DNA from: Panax quinquefolius
Taxonomy: Eukaryota > Streptophyta > Magnoliopsida > Apiales > Araliaceae
Direction: 5' to 3'
DNA length: 64,000 nucleotides
Assembly (NCBI GenBank): GCA_020205615.1
Contig: CM035167.1
Span: forward strand, 61,507,436-61,571,435
The notes below the pieces were generated by a model, which had not been told where the DNA came from, did not search any database, and was given only the letters and a program-made list of their open reading frames with translations. Positions within the stretch are counted from its first letter, which is position 1, and each line of letters opens with the position of its first letter. Positions 1 to 11,360 of the stretch are shown piece after piece. The position numbers were made by a program, and so were the translations under genes.

Positions 1-981
1 TATTTATTGTAAATAGTTTATATAATAGAATTAGTTAGAATTACTTGAAGAATTGGAGAGCAAGGAACAAGGAGCGCGTGAAGATCCGTTTGTAATGGAA
101 CCCGAGTTTAAATGTAATAATTATGTTTAAATTTAATTCTTGCAACCTTAGAGTTGACCTTTTGGTTCACATGATGGCTCTAGTGAACCAAACTAGAATA
201 AAAGTCCATAATCAATCCAGGTAGAATACAATATTCTATATGTGCAAGCTTATACTATATATATATATTATATTATGTAACATGCTTTGCAGGTTAATTA
301 ATATGACGTGTATTATATATATATGTATATATATATATTCATACACGCTAAACAAGATGAGATAATTAATAACAAATTAAAGAAATTATATTAAGTTTGA
401 AGCGTTCAAAGATATTTGGAATATCGAACATCGCCTTTTAACCTGATAAAAATTAATAGAGTATTAAATATTTAATATGAGTTTCTTGTGTCACTATAAG
501 GAAAGTATTAAATATTTAAGATGTTATATTTTATCACATTTGATGCTTATAAAGGAATTGAACAATACTGTTTTGTAGTGTTACCACAAGGATGATATTT
601 TTTTCTTTGAATATATGGAAGTGCTAGATTGGACTTAACTTGGATAGTTTTGATTCGGATGTGTCACCACTTGATCAAAATAATCTAAGAGGCAAAATAA
701 AAGGAGTTACATAATGATGTAATTGACAAGAGTTGTCCACTTGTTAATTTATATATAGTTTGTTGTATCACCACAAGGCTGCATATATTTGAAATGAGAT
801 ACTTATTCTCACTAGCAAATCTTTAATTAGATTTTACCGAACTATATAAGTGAGGGTAATATAGTTTAAAAAAAATAGTGGGAGATACCAATTTAAAATA
901 AAACTTAATTTATTTTGGTAAAATTAATTAATTAAATAAATGTTTGCTAAAATGTTATTTTTTCACATGCAAATTTTGAAA
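1..981. other. Noncoding DNA upstream of copia gag; possible LTR/leader
   Basis: AT-rich sequence with no coding potential I can support. It runs directly into the first gag codon of the copia remnant, so it probably includes that element's untranslated leader and perhaps part of its 5' LTR. I could not find a second copy of it downstream of the RNase H region, nor a convincing tRNA primer site, so no LTR boundary is proposed. Short TA-rich tracts lie near 255-275 and 312-340. Confidence 0.4.
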
Positions 982-1814
982 ATGTCACGCTCACTAATTT
1001 CACTGCGTAGCATAATGGATGCTAACAAACTGACCAGATCAAATTATACAGTCTGGTTCAGGAATCTAAGAATTGTTCTTACTGCTGAAAGGATTTCTTA
1101 TGTCCTAAATTAGCACGTCCTTGCAAATGTTGTAGAAATAACCTCTAAGGAAGAGATTGCTACATTTAAGAAGTGGCAAGATGATGCATCTGTGGCTCAA
1201 TGCATCATGCTCGCATCCATGAGTAACGAGATTCAGCGTTAGCATGAAACTATGGATGCTCATACTATACTGCTGCACTTTCAAGAGTTGTATGGTGAAC
1301 AAAGTAGGACTGCTAGATATGAGATATCTAAGGAGCTCCTCCGATCTCGGATGACCGAGGGCATTGCTGTTGAGACACATGTCCTAAAAATGATCAATCT
1401 GATTGAACATCTTGGACAGCTTGGGTTCGTCATAGATGGGGAGTTGAGTCAAGATTTAGTCTTGCAGTCAATCCTTGACACCTTCTCACAATTTGTTATG
1501 AATTTTCACATGAATAAGTTGGATGTCAGCTTGATTGAATAACTTAACATGTTAAAACTACTGAAGGTCACTTCCCATCCAAGAAGGACCAAGTCTTAAT
1601 GGTGGATGATTCTTCTAAGAAAAGGAAGAGGCCTAGGTATCTTCTGAAAAGAAAAAAATCTAAGAAGGCTAAGGGCAATGCAAAAACTAAGGATCAAAAG
1701 AAACCTAATCTAGCTAGCAAAGGAATCTGCTTCCATTACAACAAGCCAGGTCACTAGAAGAGGAATTATAAGGAGTTTCTTGCGGAACAAAAATAGAAGA
1801 AGCTTGGAGAATCA
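982..1814 (+). pseudogene. gag: copia gag (UBN2-type) with degenerate zinc knuckle
   Basis: The frame from ATG 982 reads a copia-type gag N-terminus (NYTVWFRNLRIVLTAE) and continues in frame past TAG stops before 1113 and 1252 into YGEQSRTARYEISKEL. A lysine-rich stretch follows near 1610-1710. The CCHC zinc knuckle at 1728-1769 is dead: it reads CFHYNKPGH, then a stop, then KRNY, so two of the three Cys are Tyr and the usual Trp is a stop codon. The start was chosen because it opens directly onto the conserved gag motif. The protein would have packaged element RNA into cytoplasmic particles. Confidence 0.8.
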
Positions 1815-2470
1815 TTGAATCCTAATCACGGTTTGTTTATGATTGAAATTAATTTTTCTGTAAATCAAAATTCTACTTGGGTATTGGATACTGACTGTGG
1901 TTCTCATATATGTAATAATATGCATGGACTGGTCAGAAGTAGAAAGCTAAACAAGGATGAGGTTGTCCTACAAGTGGGAAATGGAGCAAAGGTTGCTGCA
2001 TTAGCTGTAGGGACTTACTGTTTAGCACTGCCTACGGGCAAGACCATTAGTTTAAATAATTGTTATTTTGTTCTAACAATCATTAGAAATATTATTTATA
2101 TTTTAGTATTGGATATGGATGGATTTAATATTATAATAAAGAACAATAGTTGTTCCATTTATAATAAAAATGTTTTATATGGTGTTGGAAAATTGCTAAA
2201 TGGACTTTATGTACTTGATTTACGTGAAAATATATTTCAAATTGAACAAACTAAGAAAATGAAAAGAGGCGATGTTAATCATACACTTATGTGGTGCTGT
2301 ATACTCAGTCATATTAATGAATCAAGATTATCCAAGTTGCATAAAGATGGGCTCTTAGAGCTATCTGATTATGAATCATATCCAACTTGTGAATCTTGTC
2401 TCATGGGTAAGATGACTAAATCTCTTTTTAGTGGAAAAGGAGAAAGAGTTACAAAGTTGTTAGCATTGGT
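1815..2470 (+). pseudogene. pro: copia protease and GAG-pre-integrase region
   Basis: One open stretch of about 250 codons. The aspartic protease active site at 1884-1904 reads LDTDCGS where copia elements have D-[ST]-G, so the Asp is kept but the flanking residue is abnormal. The GAG-pre-integrase domain follows (HTLMWCCILSHINESRLSKL, then CESCLMGKM at about 2390-2416), supplying the His/Cys zinc-binding residues that precede integrase. The frame runs into the integrase start (HTDLCGP at 2472-2492) and then shifts. The protease would have cut the Gag-Pol polyprotein. Confidence 0.75.
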
Positions 2471-3170
2471 TCACACAGACTTATGTGGACCTTGTCAACG
2501 ACTGCACGAGGATGGTATTCTTATTTTATTACTTTCACTACAGATATGTGTATTTAATGAAATACAAATCTGAATCGTTTGAAAAGTTTAAAGAGTTCAG
2601 AAGTGAAGTAGAGAAGCAAACTGACAAGAGTATTAAAATTCTTCGATCGGATCAAGGTGGTGAATATATAAACAGTGAGTTTCTCAATTATCACAAAGAA
2701 AATGGTATAACCTCACAATGGACTCCACCAGGGACACCATAGTAGAATGGTGTATCTGAAAGGAGAAATCGAACATTGTTAGATATGGTTCGTTCCATGA
2801 TGAGTTTTACCAATCTTTCAGTTTTGTTCTGGGGTTATGCCCTAGAATCGGCTGCATACCTACTTAACAAGGTACCTACCAAATCTGTCCCAAAGACTCC
2901 ATATGAGATATGGACAGGGAGGAAACCAAATCTTAAACATGTTAAGACTTGGGGTTGTCCAACTTATGTCAAAAAGTTTGAGAATGATAAGATACATACT
3001 AGATCCGAAAAATGTAGATTTGTGGGATATCCTAAAGAAATATCAGGGTATTATTTCTATCATCCTAATGATCAAAAGGTGTTTGTTGTGAAACATGCTG
3101 CCTTCTTAGAAAAGGGGTTTATCCTTGAAGGGGTTAGTGGGAGTAAGATATATATTGAAGAAGTTTAAGA
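2471..3170 (+). pseudogene. int: copia integrase, frameshifted
   Basis: RNase-H-fold integrase core. The first Asp is in HTDLCGP at 2472-2492, the second in DQGGEY (Asp codon 2650-2652), and the Glu in NGVSERRNRTLLDM just after 2745, so the D-D-E triad is visible. The frame shifts near 2500. Two consecutive TAG stops at 2740-2745 sit where relatives have Gln-Gln. The C-terminal part (KTWGCPTYVKKF, CRFVGYPKEISGYYFY) is well preserved to the stop at 3166-3168. The enzyme would have inserted the cDNA into the genome. Confidence 0.85.
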
Positions 3171-4130
3171 ACCACAAAGTACTACGGATCAAAGTCAGGT
3201 ACCTGCCCAAGTAGAAGAACCTACTATACAGCACCCTATTCGTAAATCTGGAAGAGTATTGAAGATACCTGATAGGTATGGATTCTTCATAGAGGATGAC
3301 GACGAGGTGCACATCACAAATGATGATGATCCATTAAATTACGAACATTCTATGAGTAGTAAAGACTCAGAGAAATGGCTAGAAGCCATGATATCCAAGA
3401 TGAACTCCATGTATGAGAACCAAGTATGGACTTTGGTTTCATCACCTGAAGGCATTAAGCCTATTGGGTGTAAATGAGTCTTTAAGAGAAAGTCTGGAGC
3501 AGACGGCAAGGTAGAGACCTATAAGGATCGACTGTTTGGAAAAGGTTTCAGACAAAGATAAGGAGTTAAATATAATGAAACCTTCTCACCAGTAGCTATG
3601 CTAAAGTCCATTCGGATTTTTCTTGCGATTGCAGCTTATTATGACTAAAAACTCTGGTAAATGGACGTGAAAACGACCTTCCTCAATGGGAAACTTGAGG
3701 AGGATGTGTATATGACACAACCAGATGGATTTGTTTCAACAGTTGGAACAAATCAAGTCTGTGAGCTGCAACGATCCATTTATGGATTGAAGCAAGCTTC
3801 TCATAGGTGGAACATCCATTTTGATGAGACAATCAAAGAGTTTGATGTTATCAAAACCGAGGATGAACCATGTGTACAAAAAGGTTAGTGGGAGCGTTGT
3901 TTCATTCCTTGTACTATATGTTGATTATATATTATTGATAGGGAATGATATTTCTATGCTATAATTGATCAAAATATGGTTATCTAAACACTTCTCCATG
4001 AAGGACTTAGGAAAACCATCCTATATTTTGGGGGTTCAGATCTATAGAGATAGATCTAAAAGGATGTTTGGCTTATCCCAAGGAACGTACATTGACTCAA
4101 TGCTAAAGAAGTTTAGCATGGAAGATTAGA
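3171..4130 (+). pseudogene. rt: copia reverse transcriptase, catalytic motif changed
   Basis: RVT_2-type copia RT. Visible blocks are KWLEAMISKMNSMYENQVWTL, YNETFSPVAMLKSIRIFLAI, MDVKTTFLNGKLEEDVYMTQ and YGLKQASHRWN. The frame is interrupted by stops at 3475 and near 3559, 3645, 3660 and 3888. The polymerase signature YVDD reads YVDY (3916-3927), so the second catalytic Asp is lost and no activity is expected even if the frame were continuous. Confidence 0.85.
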
Positions 4131-4580
4131 AGAGAGGTCTCATGCCGATGAGCCATGGGATACATCTCTCCAAGAAATAGGCCCCAAAGACACCTGAGGA
4201 GAGAGACCGTATGAGTAAGATTCCTTATGCTTTAGCAATATGATCTATCATGTACGGTATGATATGTACTAGACCGGATGTCACTCTTGCACTTTGTGTA
4301 ATAAGCATATATCAGTCGAATCCAGAAGAAGAGCACTGAAAGGTAGTGAAAAATATCCTAAAATACTTAAGAAGAACTAAGGATGTATTTCTTGTCTACG
4401 GTTGGTCTAAATTGAAACTAGAGGGCTTTACAGACTCAAGTTTTGAAGCGAACCAAGATGACAGTAAATCCATTTCGAGGTATGTGTTTACCTTGAACGG
4501 TGGCACAGTGAGTTGGAAGAGTTCCAAACAACAAACAGTTATTGATTTAGTGACAGAGGTAGAGTACATTATTGGGTAAA
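4131..4580 (+). pseudogene. rnh: copia RNase H C-terminal region
   Basis: The segment 4346-4579 reads LKYLRRTKDVFLVYG, LEGFTDSSFEANQDD and SWKSSKQQTVIDLVTEVEYI. This is the RNase H domain that ends copia polyproteins and degrades RNA in the RNA/DNA hybrid. The conserved FxDxD block is recognisable as FTDSSF. The region 4131-4345 is degraded RT/RNase H linker with several stops. Similarity ends shortly after 4580, with no recognisable 3' LTR following. Confidence 0.8.
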
Positions 4581-5889
4581 ATCTAGTTATGCACAACACA
4601 CAAATATACGTGGTCAACACATAATAAAGTGAAAGTAGAGTATTGTTCCAACGAGGAATTATTAATAAAATTACCAAAAACTAATTATTAACCAAACTAA
4701 TTTTATTTAAACAATCAATTTAAGGTTTTGAATTGAATTATTTGATTAAATTAATTCTAATTACCACTAGTTAAAAATCAGATTATGGAGATCTAAGATC
4801 ACAACTTCACTTATTGCTTCACTTAAATTAATACACTTCTTATCAATTATGCTCACTATTCTGAATTGTTAATCAAGAACACATAAATAAATATGACCAT
4901 CTCTCAATGCATCATACTCAAATAAACTTAAATCCACAGATGATAGAACTAAGAAGAACACCCTAATTAACTAATTCATTATATCTCTATGTGAATTACA
5001 ATTAAAAAGAATTTAAAGCATAAGTTCTTATCAGATTACATGCGATGTATAGGTATATCTCTATCCTAAACATAAATCATGAATTCCAACGTCATGTAGA
5101 AAACATAATCACATGCTATTATGATCAGATCTAAATCTATAATTCATCTCTCGAGTTCATATAAATTATCACAATAATTGTTAGCTAGACAAATAAGCAA
5201 TAAGCACAAACCATAACAGACAATCCAAGAATAATCATAATAATTAATAGGGAAGCATATTAAAATAAACTACGCAATAAGATTCGTTGTAATCTTAAAC
5301 AATAATTTAGTTCATGATTATTGAATTAAAACCAAGAATCCATAATTGGATAAACATTAAAAGATAAAAATAAGAGTAAAGAAAAGAATAAAATCTGTTG
5401 TCAGCAAATCTTATGCTCCCTCTTGCTCCTGATCTTCAATGGTTTCCAAGTTGCTTCAATCTCCAATCCAATCCCAAATAGGGTTTTGACCTAATCTCTA
5501 CTCTAATCTAATGGAATCCTCTCCTTAATCCTTATGATTCTCCTCCTTTTATATGCCTTTTTATGTGTCTTTTAGCCCTCCTTAAAGTCCTTTAAATAAA
5601 CAGCCCAAACCAATCCTGCTTGAACTTAACTTCTGAAAAGTCTTTTTCTTCCCAACAAGCCCACCCCGATAGGCTTTTTGTACTAGGAAAGTGCCGCCCC
5701 GACAGACTTTCTTGACTAAAAATTATAAAAATGCCACTAAGCTTCATTTTTCATGTTTTGACCTTCCGAAGCCGTTTCCAACAACACAAACACAAATAAG
5801 TAAAATGACACTAAAAATACTTAAAGTTAACAAAGAATTAAGCCTAAAAGATGTCCAAATCATAGGTATAAAACCCACTCATCATACAT
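4581..5889. other. Noncoding repeat-like DNA, unassigned
   Basis: No gene is supported. The first about 800 bp are very AT-rich; from about 5400 the sequence becomes C/T-rich. Two related about 30-bp segments occur side by side near 5658-5717: one contains GCCCACCCCGATAGGC and the other GCCGCCCCGACAGAC, each followed by a T-rich stretch, suggesting a short direct duplication. It lies between the dead copia element and the truncated end of the Tat/Ogre remnant and may be part of a third element. Confidence 0.4.
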
Positions 5890-6968
5890 AGCTGTAAGTG
5901 AATCTGTAGAGGAAATTGTTTAGATGAATCATCTTCTTTATAGAGGAATTCTTTGTGGGATCCAACTCAATCCCTTTGTGACTGACTAGGAATCCTAGCA
6001 ACTTGCCTGAGTTAACGCCAAAGGCGCACTTGGCTAGATTCAACTTCAAGTAGTACTTACGTAACCTATTTTAGAGCTTTCTGAGATGGTCTAGGTGGTC
6101 TTCCTCCCTTTGGGATATGACAATAATGTCATCCACATAGATCTCTATCTCTTTCTGCATTAAATCGTGGAAGAGAGCCATCATGGCTTGCTGATAGGTA
6201 GCTCCGGCATTGATGAGGCCAAATGACAACCGTCTATAGCAAAAGGTTCCCCAAGGAATGATGAATGCAGTTTTCTCACGATCTTCTTCAGTAACCATGA
6301 TTTGATGGTACCCCGCAAAGTAATCAGCAAAGGAGTACGTGTCGTATTGAGTTGTATTATCAATGAGTATGTGGATGAATGGCACGAGAAAGCTATCTTT
6401 AAGGAAAGCTTTATTCAGATCCCTGTAATCCACGCAAACTCGCACCTTTCCTCCAGGTTTAGGCACGGGGACTATGTTGGATAGCTACTCAGGGTATGTT
6501 CACACCATGATGATTCCAGCTTGGAATTATTTCACAATTTCTTCTTTAACTTTTAAACTCTACTAAGGTTTTAATCGCCTGAGCTTCTGCGTGACTGGCT
6601 TGAATCCCTCTTTGTTGGGGAGGCAATGAATGATAATGTCAGTGGATAAACCGACCATGTGTTCATGAGACCATGCAAACACATCCTATAATAGGGTCAA
6701 TAGAGTAACCATGTCTTTTCTTTGGTTTGGGGTGAGGTCAGTACTAATCAGGATTTGTTTGGGGTTTTCTGAGGTTCCGAGGTTAAAAGAGGTGGTTTGA
6801 TCAAGATTTGGCTTGGGTTTGTCTTCGACCCATTCTTTGATCTCCTGAGGTATCTCATAGTCCTCTTGTATTTCCATCAAGTCTGAGTCCAACTTTACAT
6901 CAAAGTTACAGTCCTTATGGAGAATAGGCACCTCACCAGCAAGTATAGGAACATCTAACTTTAGAGTC
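5890..6968 (-). pseudogene. rt: Tat/Ogre-like reverse transcriptase, 3'-truncated
   Basis: After the intron acceptor the frame reads TLKLDVPILAGEVPI, an acidic spacer, then RT. Recognisable blocks are DVFAWSHEHM (near 6665), GGKVRVCVDYRDLNKA (about 6420-6455), SFADYFAGYHQIMV, GATYQQAMMALFHD and IYVDDIIVIS. The YVDD motif at 6128-6139 is intact. Stops break the frame near 6685, near 6485-6580 and at about 6070. The RT end (LNLAKCAFGVNSGKLLGFLV) reads on to about 5895, where similarity ends, so RNase H and integrase are missing. Confidence 0.88.
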
Positions 6969-7117
6969 CTGAAACAAAATGATTTCACTTAATATATGAA
7001 ACTGTTTAATCATACAAAGTGTTATCATGTAATGACAAAAGTAACTGCTAATACTGTACATAAAAAGTAAGCAGTTATTGCTATTTACAAGGCAGAGGGA
7101 GTTTCTGCCCTTTTTAC
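6969..7117 (-). other. Candidate spliceosomal intron in Ogre-like polyprotein
   Basis: On the minus strand the upstream exon ends ...CGACGAGG at 7118. The intron begins GTAAAAAG at 7117 and ends TTTTGTTTCAG at 6969, a good plant acceptor with a pyrimidine-rich tract. It is 149 bp, AT-rich and contains stops. Removing it joins the upstream phase exactly to the frame reading TLKLDVPILAGEVPI. Ogre elements are known to carry an intron between protease and RT, so position and phase both fit. Splicing itself is inferred. Confidence 0.75.
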
Positions 7118-8719
7118 CCTCGTCGGTAAATGCAAGGAGTGATGCTCTAATTGTCAAGGGTGAAGTCCTGGTGGACAGTAGTGATGAAAGGGCTGTTATC
7201 GTCCTCCTTCTCCCGAATGATGATCACGATGTCTTGACAATCATCGTCTGGGATGTCTCTATTCATACCCTCAGTATGGACTATGATGCGTATGTTTGAC
7301 AACCGCCTTGCAATGTTTTTTTACGTCTCTGATCCTTTTCCTCTGCCTCTAAATCTGGTATCAAGACCTCTTTTCCTTTGATCGATATCAGCTTAAGAAA
7401 TAACATAGTCATCACATGGGCAGGAACCTTTAATGAAGAACCTACAGGCTCAGTCCCTATAGGTTGAGGCAAACGACGTATGGCTAAAGATGAAAGAACT
7501 TGTTTGTGTTTGTGAGGATTCCTGTGACTGTAGCTAGAAGAATAGCCTAGTCCGGCTATCCCTATTTGACTGGGAACTTGAATTGGGCGCTTAATGCCTT
7601 GAGGATCTTTGCCCAACCCTTGTCCATGTTGATAACCCAAGGATATCATTTCTTGACTTGATGACATTACCTCGGCAAAAATTTTGGGTATAAGAGGTTG
7701 CGCCCCAATGGGATGGTAGTGAGTGTTACTCACCTTTAAGGCATAGAAGCTGACAGGCTCAACTTTATTAAAACTGATGAGTGGCATGTCACCTTGTACA
7801 GGACATTCTGGCTCAACATTAACAGTAATTAAGATATTATTAATGATGTATTTGAGCTGCTGATGAAGGGTGGACGGGACAGCTTCAGCCATATGAATAC
7901 ACGGTCTTCCTAAGAGTAGGTTGTATCCTGTAGCTATTTTGAGCACATGAAAGGATATGCAGAATATGTGTGGACCAATCTCCATAGGCAGTTCAATCTC
8001 TTCGATAACATTTTATTGAGATCCATCAAAAGCTTTGATAATTATATGGCTGCTTTGGATCCTATTGATATTGATGTTCATCTTCTCCAAGGTGGCATAA
8101 GGGCAGATATTCAAAGTTAATTCTCCATCTATCAGTACTCCTGCTACCACGTATCCGAAGGACATAACCGCTATGTGGAACGGTTTGCAATGACCCGTCC
8201 CTTTGGGAGGTATGTCATCATCAGTGAAGGATATCACATTGCTGTTAAAAATGTGATTAACCAGGTGATGGAACTTTTCAACATCCACTGATTTTGGCAA
8301 GTGGGCTTCTTCTAAAACTCTCAGTAAGACCTTTTTGTGGTCCTCTGAGGAGAATACCAAGTCTAGTATGGAAACCTGTTGTGGAGCTTCTTTCAAGCTT
8401 AAAACCACCTTGGCTTCATTGTGTCCTATAGTATGGAGGAATTCTTCAATCTTCTCCATGGGAACTTTCCCCTTTGACCTGATGGTAGGCTTCATCACCC
8501 GTTGGGGAAGATACATCGGATTTTCTTTCAACACTGCATCAGTTGTATTGGATGTGGATCCTTTAGCCTCTCCATAATTCCATGGTACTTTCTTTAGGCT
8601 GACAATAGGATATTGTGGTTTGAATGGTAAGATGATTGGCTTTGGCGCAGCCACTTTCAAAGGATTTTTAACACCCTTGAGCTGAATTGATTGTATTGTA
8701 CGTGGTGTGGGAACCAAGT
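7118..8719 (-). pseudogene. pro: Tat/Ogre-like protease with G-patch and acidic linker
   Basis: Retropepsin region. The blocks EGTGH-like KGTGHCKPFHIAV and GVLIDGELTLNICP (about 8089-8150) match the Tat protease, with the catalytic Asp kept but the usual Asn-Gly or Thr-Gly after it changed to Gly-Glu. A stop near 8010 separates it from EIGPHIFCISFHVL and NLLLGRPCIHMAEAVPSTLH. A G-patch follows (LGYQHGQGLGKDPQGIKRP, about 7595-7655), a glycine-rich RNA-binding motif. The frame shifts near 7290 and continues as an acidic linker (CQDIVIIIREKEDD) with a stop in LDN-stop-SITPCIYRRG, ending at the intron donor at 7118. Confidence 0.8.
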
Positions 8720-9560
8720 CTTCCTCAAAGGATATAACCGCTACGATTTCCTTCTATTTTGTAGGAAATGCGTCCCCACTCTCAAGTAATACAATGTCAT
8801 TTTCTGTCAGCTGCAGTACACCGCTATCAATTAAGTTCTTAATAAGATGGCGGAGTGCTCAACATTATTCAGTGCTGTAACCACGAAAGTGGGAGTGGTC
8901 TTAACATACTCCATTAAAATCAAACCGTCTTGAGCATGGGCTGATTGGAGGTAGCAGAGTTGTGATTCTTCCCTCATTGATCAACACCTGCAATATCTCT
9001 TCCATCGGTTGGCCTAAATATGTGAATTCCCTTTTGTTGGCTAAATCTTGATGGGCTTTGGCATTTTCTCTTTTTGCAATTTTATCCTCCAGTGTTTCAC
9101 TTTTTGGAGTACGTGGTGGAGTACTTGTAACAATAGGAAGGAGGCTAGCATGCTCCTGGTTGAATAATTGACGTGTGACTTGGTGCTGATGGACCATCAG
9201 TTTTGCCAATTGATTAACTTGCTCGCAAAGAGCCTTCATTTTTTGTTCCATCATAAACTAGAACTGTGCATGATCCCACTTGTCAGCACCATCCTTACTG
9301 GTTTGGGAGGATCCACCATTGTTGTGGGAAGTCTGTCCACTAGTCCAATTGATCATGTTAACCTCCTCTTCTTTGTGTTGAGAAAGAGGGTTGTCTTGCA
9401 CATGGGGTTGGTCAGGTTTAGTTACTACGATCTCACCATTATCAATCAAATCCTAGATTTTATGCTTCAAGGCCCATCAATCCTGAGTGTCATGGTCTGG
9501 AGCTCCAACATGATAAGCACACTTCATGTTAGCTAATGAGTGGCATTTATACTCGCGAAT
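8720..9560 (-). pseudogene. gag: Tat/Ogre-like gag C-terminal part
   Basis: From about 9560 leftward the minus strand reads KCAYHVGAPDHD followed by LIDNGEIVV, the Cys/His motif and LIDxG block seen near the Gag C-terminus in Tat elements. In-frame TAG/TGA stops interrupt it (for example at 9258-9260). The section starting at 9254 (MMEQKMKALCEQVNQLAKL) has heptad-like hydrophobic spacing, then a second RGYSTE-type Cys motif near 8875. The N-terminal capsid part is absent, so this is a truncated pseudogene. Confidence 0.7.
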
Positions 9561-9967
9561 CAGATACTTTTTTGCTTAAATAGTTGCCTGATCTTCGTAG
9601 ATTTTATATAGTTTTTATATGATTATAGTATTATTTTGCTTAACCGATGTGTTGCAGGGCTTAATAAGTCTTTTATAGCTTTCAAGGGGAAAAATGATAA
9701 TTTTTTATACACCGGCGCTGCAATGCGGATTCCAAGCTTTAGCCTAGTACTGCAGAGCGACCTTCGGGTCCATGCTGATGTCACCTTGGCGCTGCAGCTC
9801 CCCAACTCTATAGTGTGACATCCGGTGTTTTTGATGCTGACGTGGCACTGCAATGCCATCCCAAGATATACTCTTCGCGCCGCAGCGCGACCTCTGGTTC
9901 TTAGGCAGTAAAGAGCTAATTTTGACCTAGCTTGAAGGCAACTGATATGTATATATGGGAAGCAAGC
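9561..9967. other. Noncoding DNA with repeated GC-rich palindromic boxes
   Basis: No gene. Between about 9708 and 9895 there are about five short GC-rich boxes of similar design in AT-rich surroundings, for example GGCGCTGCAATGCGG, TTGGCGCTGCAGCTCC, TGGCACTGCAATGCCA and CGCGCCGCAGCGCGACC. The same kind of box appears inside the LTRs of families B, C and E here, so this may be a piece of another long LTR. It is cut on the right by the A1 5' LTR. Confidence 0.5.
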
Positions 9968-10980
9968 TGTAAGACTCAAACTTTTATGAATAAAGATTAA
10001 TTTTTCTCAAAATATATTTTTGAATATTATGGTGTGGATTTGATATAATGTTATAGTTGTGGGTAATATTTAAAAATTTTGCAAAGTAAGCAAGTTGTTA
10101 TAAAATATTCGATTGATTGGAGAATATTCGTTTTAATATGCAATATTTGTATGCCGGCACAATCATTGGTGGACCCCACAACGGAATTATTGTCGGAGTT
10201 AGAAAATGACAGAAATATCTTTTTATAAAACTAATGACGAAAGTTTTACCATTAAACTGTTGAAATACCCGGTGATAAAAATACAGTAATACGCGTGGTT
10301 GCATAGTAGCACACAATATTGATTATTCATGCTTACGTGAGAAGTCACTCAGTTATACTCAATTATTGCTACAACAATTGCTGCATAGTATCTCACGTTA
10401 TTTGATTCAATTATTGTTATAGTATCATCTGCATAATATTTTATATTATTAAATCAATAATTAAGACGATAAAGTTATTCATATTATTATTTGCATTATT
10501 AACGATGTCTAGAAAGTTCTGGCAAGGAAAAAGGTTTGGTAACCTAATTGCGCGCCAATAGAGAAAAATCCTTATCGAAAAGCCCCCTCTTTCCTGGGAA
10601 TGATCTGGTTGTTAAATATTGTGAGTTATAATATTAATGATGAATAAGTTCATGTTGATTAAAGATGTTGTGCATTTAGTTTTCTTTAATTCTTCAGTGA
10701 CCCAATTAACCTCAAAGGAGGTATTTCTGTGATTGGCTGGTTTTATTGACCAAACAAGCAATGAATCGAATAAATAAGCAATTAATTGTTACTCGTTCAC
10801 ATGCAAATTACTGTTGGTTCACATGTATGGAACTATTGATTCACATGCAGGTACTATTAGGGGAGGTGATGCAAGATTGATAATACTTGAAGGACTAAAT
10901 TAAAAATGAAGGTATAGATGAATGTACTATACTGTAATAATTTGAGCCCCTAATCGTGCAATTATCTAAACTATGTTTTC

Positions 10981-10990
10981 CTATAAATAG
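10981..10990 (+). promoter_or_regulatory. TATA box of A1 5' LTR
   Basis: CTATAAATAG followed by AGCTCATTC and, about 60 bp on, a GA-rich tract. The same arrangement recurs in every family A LTR here, so this is the likely Pol II promoter of the element. Confidence 0.75.
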
Positions 10991-11360
10991 AAGCTCATTC
11001 TTCTTTCATTCTCACAAATTCACTAAGACTCATAAGAGCAACTATAGAGAGAGAAACTATAGAGAGGAAGAAGAAGAGGATTCTGCTACTTCACTATTCT
11101 AGTATCCAGTCTTCAACTAAGGTAAGGGATATTATTTTTGTTCAATATTTGTATAAAATAATATTTTCTTCCATACTCTGTAGTATTTAAGTAATATTAT
11201 TTCGTTTCGTATTCCTAATTCTACACTCATTTTGTTAAAGTATTGCTTCTATACTCCCTGAAATTAGTAGAATATCCTTGAGATTTGCGCTTAATCTAGT
11301 ATCGTTTCACAAGGATATTTTCTGAACATTCTTGTTAAATTTTAAGCTTTTTATGCCGGA

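Larger units (their letters stand above)
982..4580 (+). mobile_element. Ty1/copia retrotransposon remnant, gag to RNase H
   Basis: Domain order is gag, zinc knuckle, protease, GAG-pre-integrase, integrase, reverse transcriptase, RNase H. Integrase before RT is diagnostic of Ty1/copia (Pseudoviridae). No LTR pair was recognised. The reading frame is broken throughout by stops and at least one frameshift, and several catalytic or zinc-binding residues are changed, so this is an old dead copy. Many stops sit where relatives have Gln or Trp, as expected for C-to-T decay of methylated DNA. Confidence 0.9.
5890..9560 (-). mobile_element. Tat/Ogre-like Ty3/gypsy remnant (gag-pro-intron-RT)
   Basis: Reading right to left: gag C-terminus, retropepsin with a G-patch motif, acidic linker, a 149-bp intron, then RT. 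A G-patch in the protease region and an intron between protease and RT are known traits of the Ogre/Tat lineage. RNase H and integrase are missing because similarity stops at about 5890. No LTR was found on either side, so the copy is truncated at both ends. The frame carries several stops and is not functional. Confidence 0.85.

Noticed and set aside
4581..5889. Copia 3' LTR
   Set aside because: No match to 1-981 and no polypurine tract next to a TG start was found.
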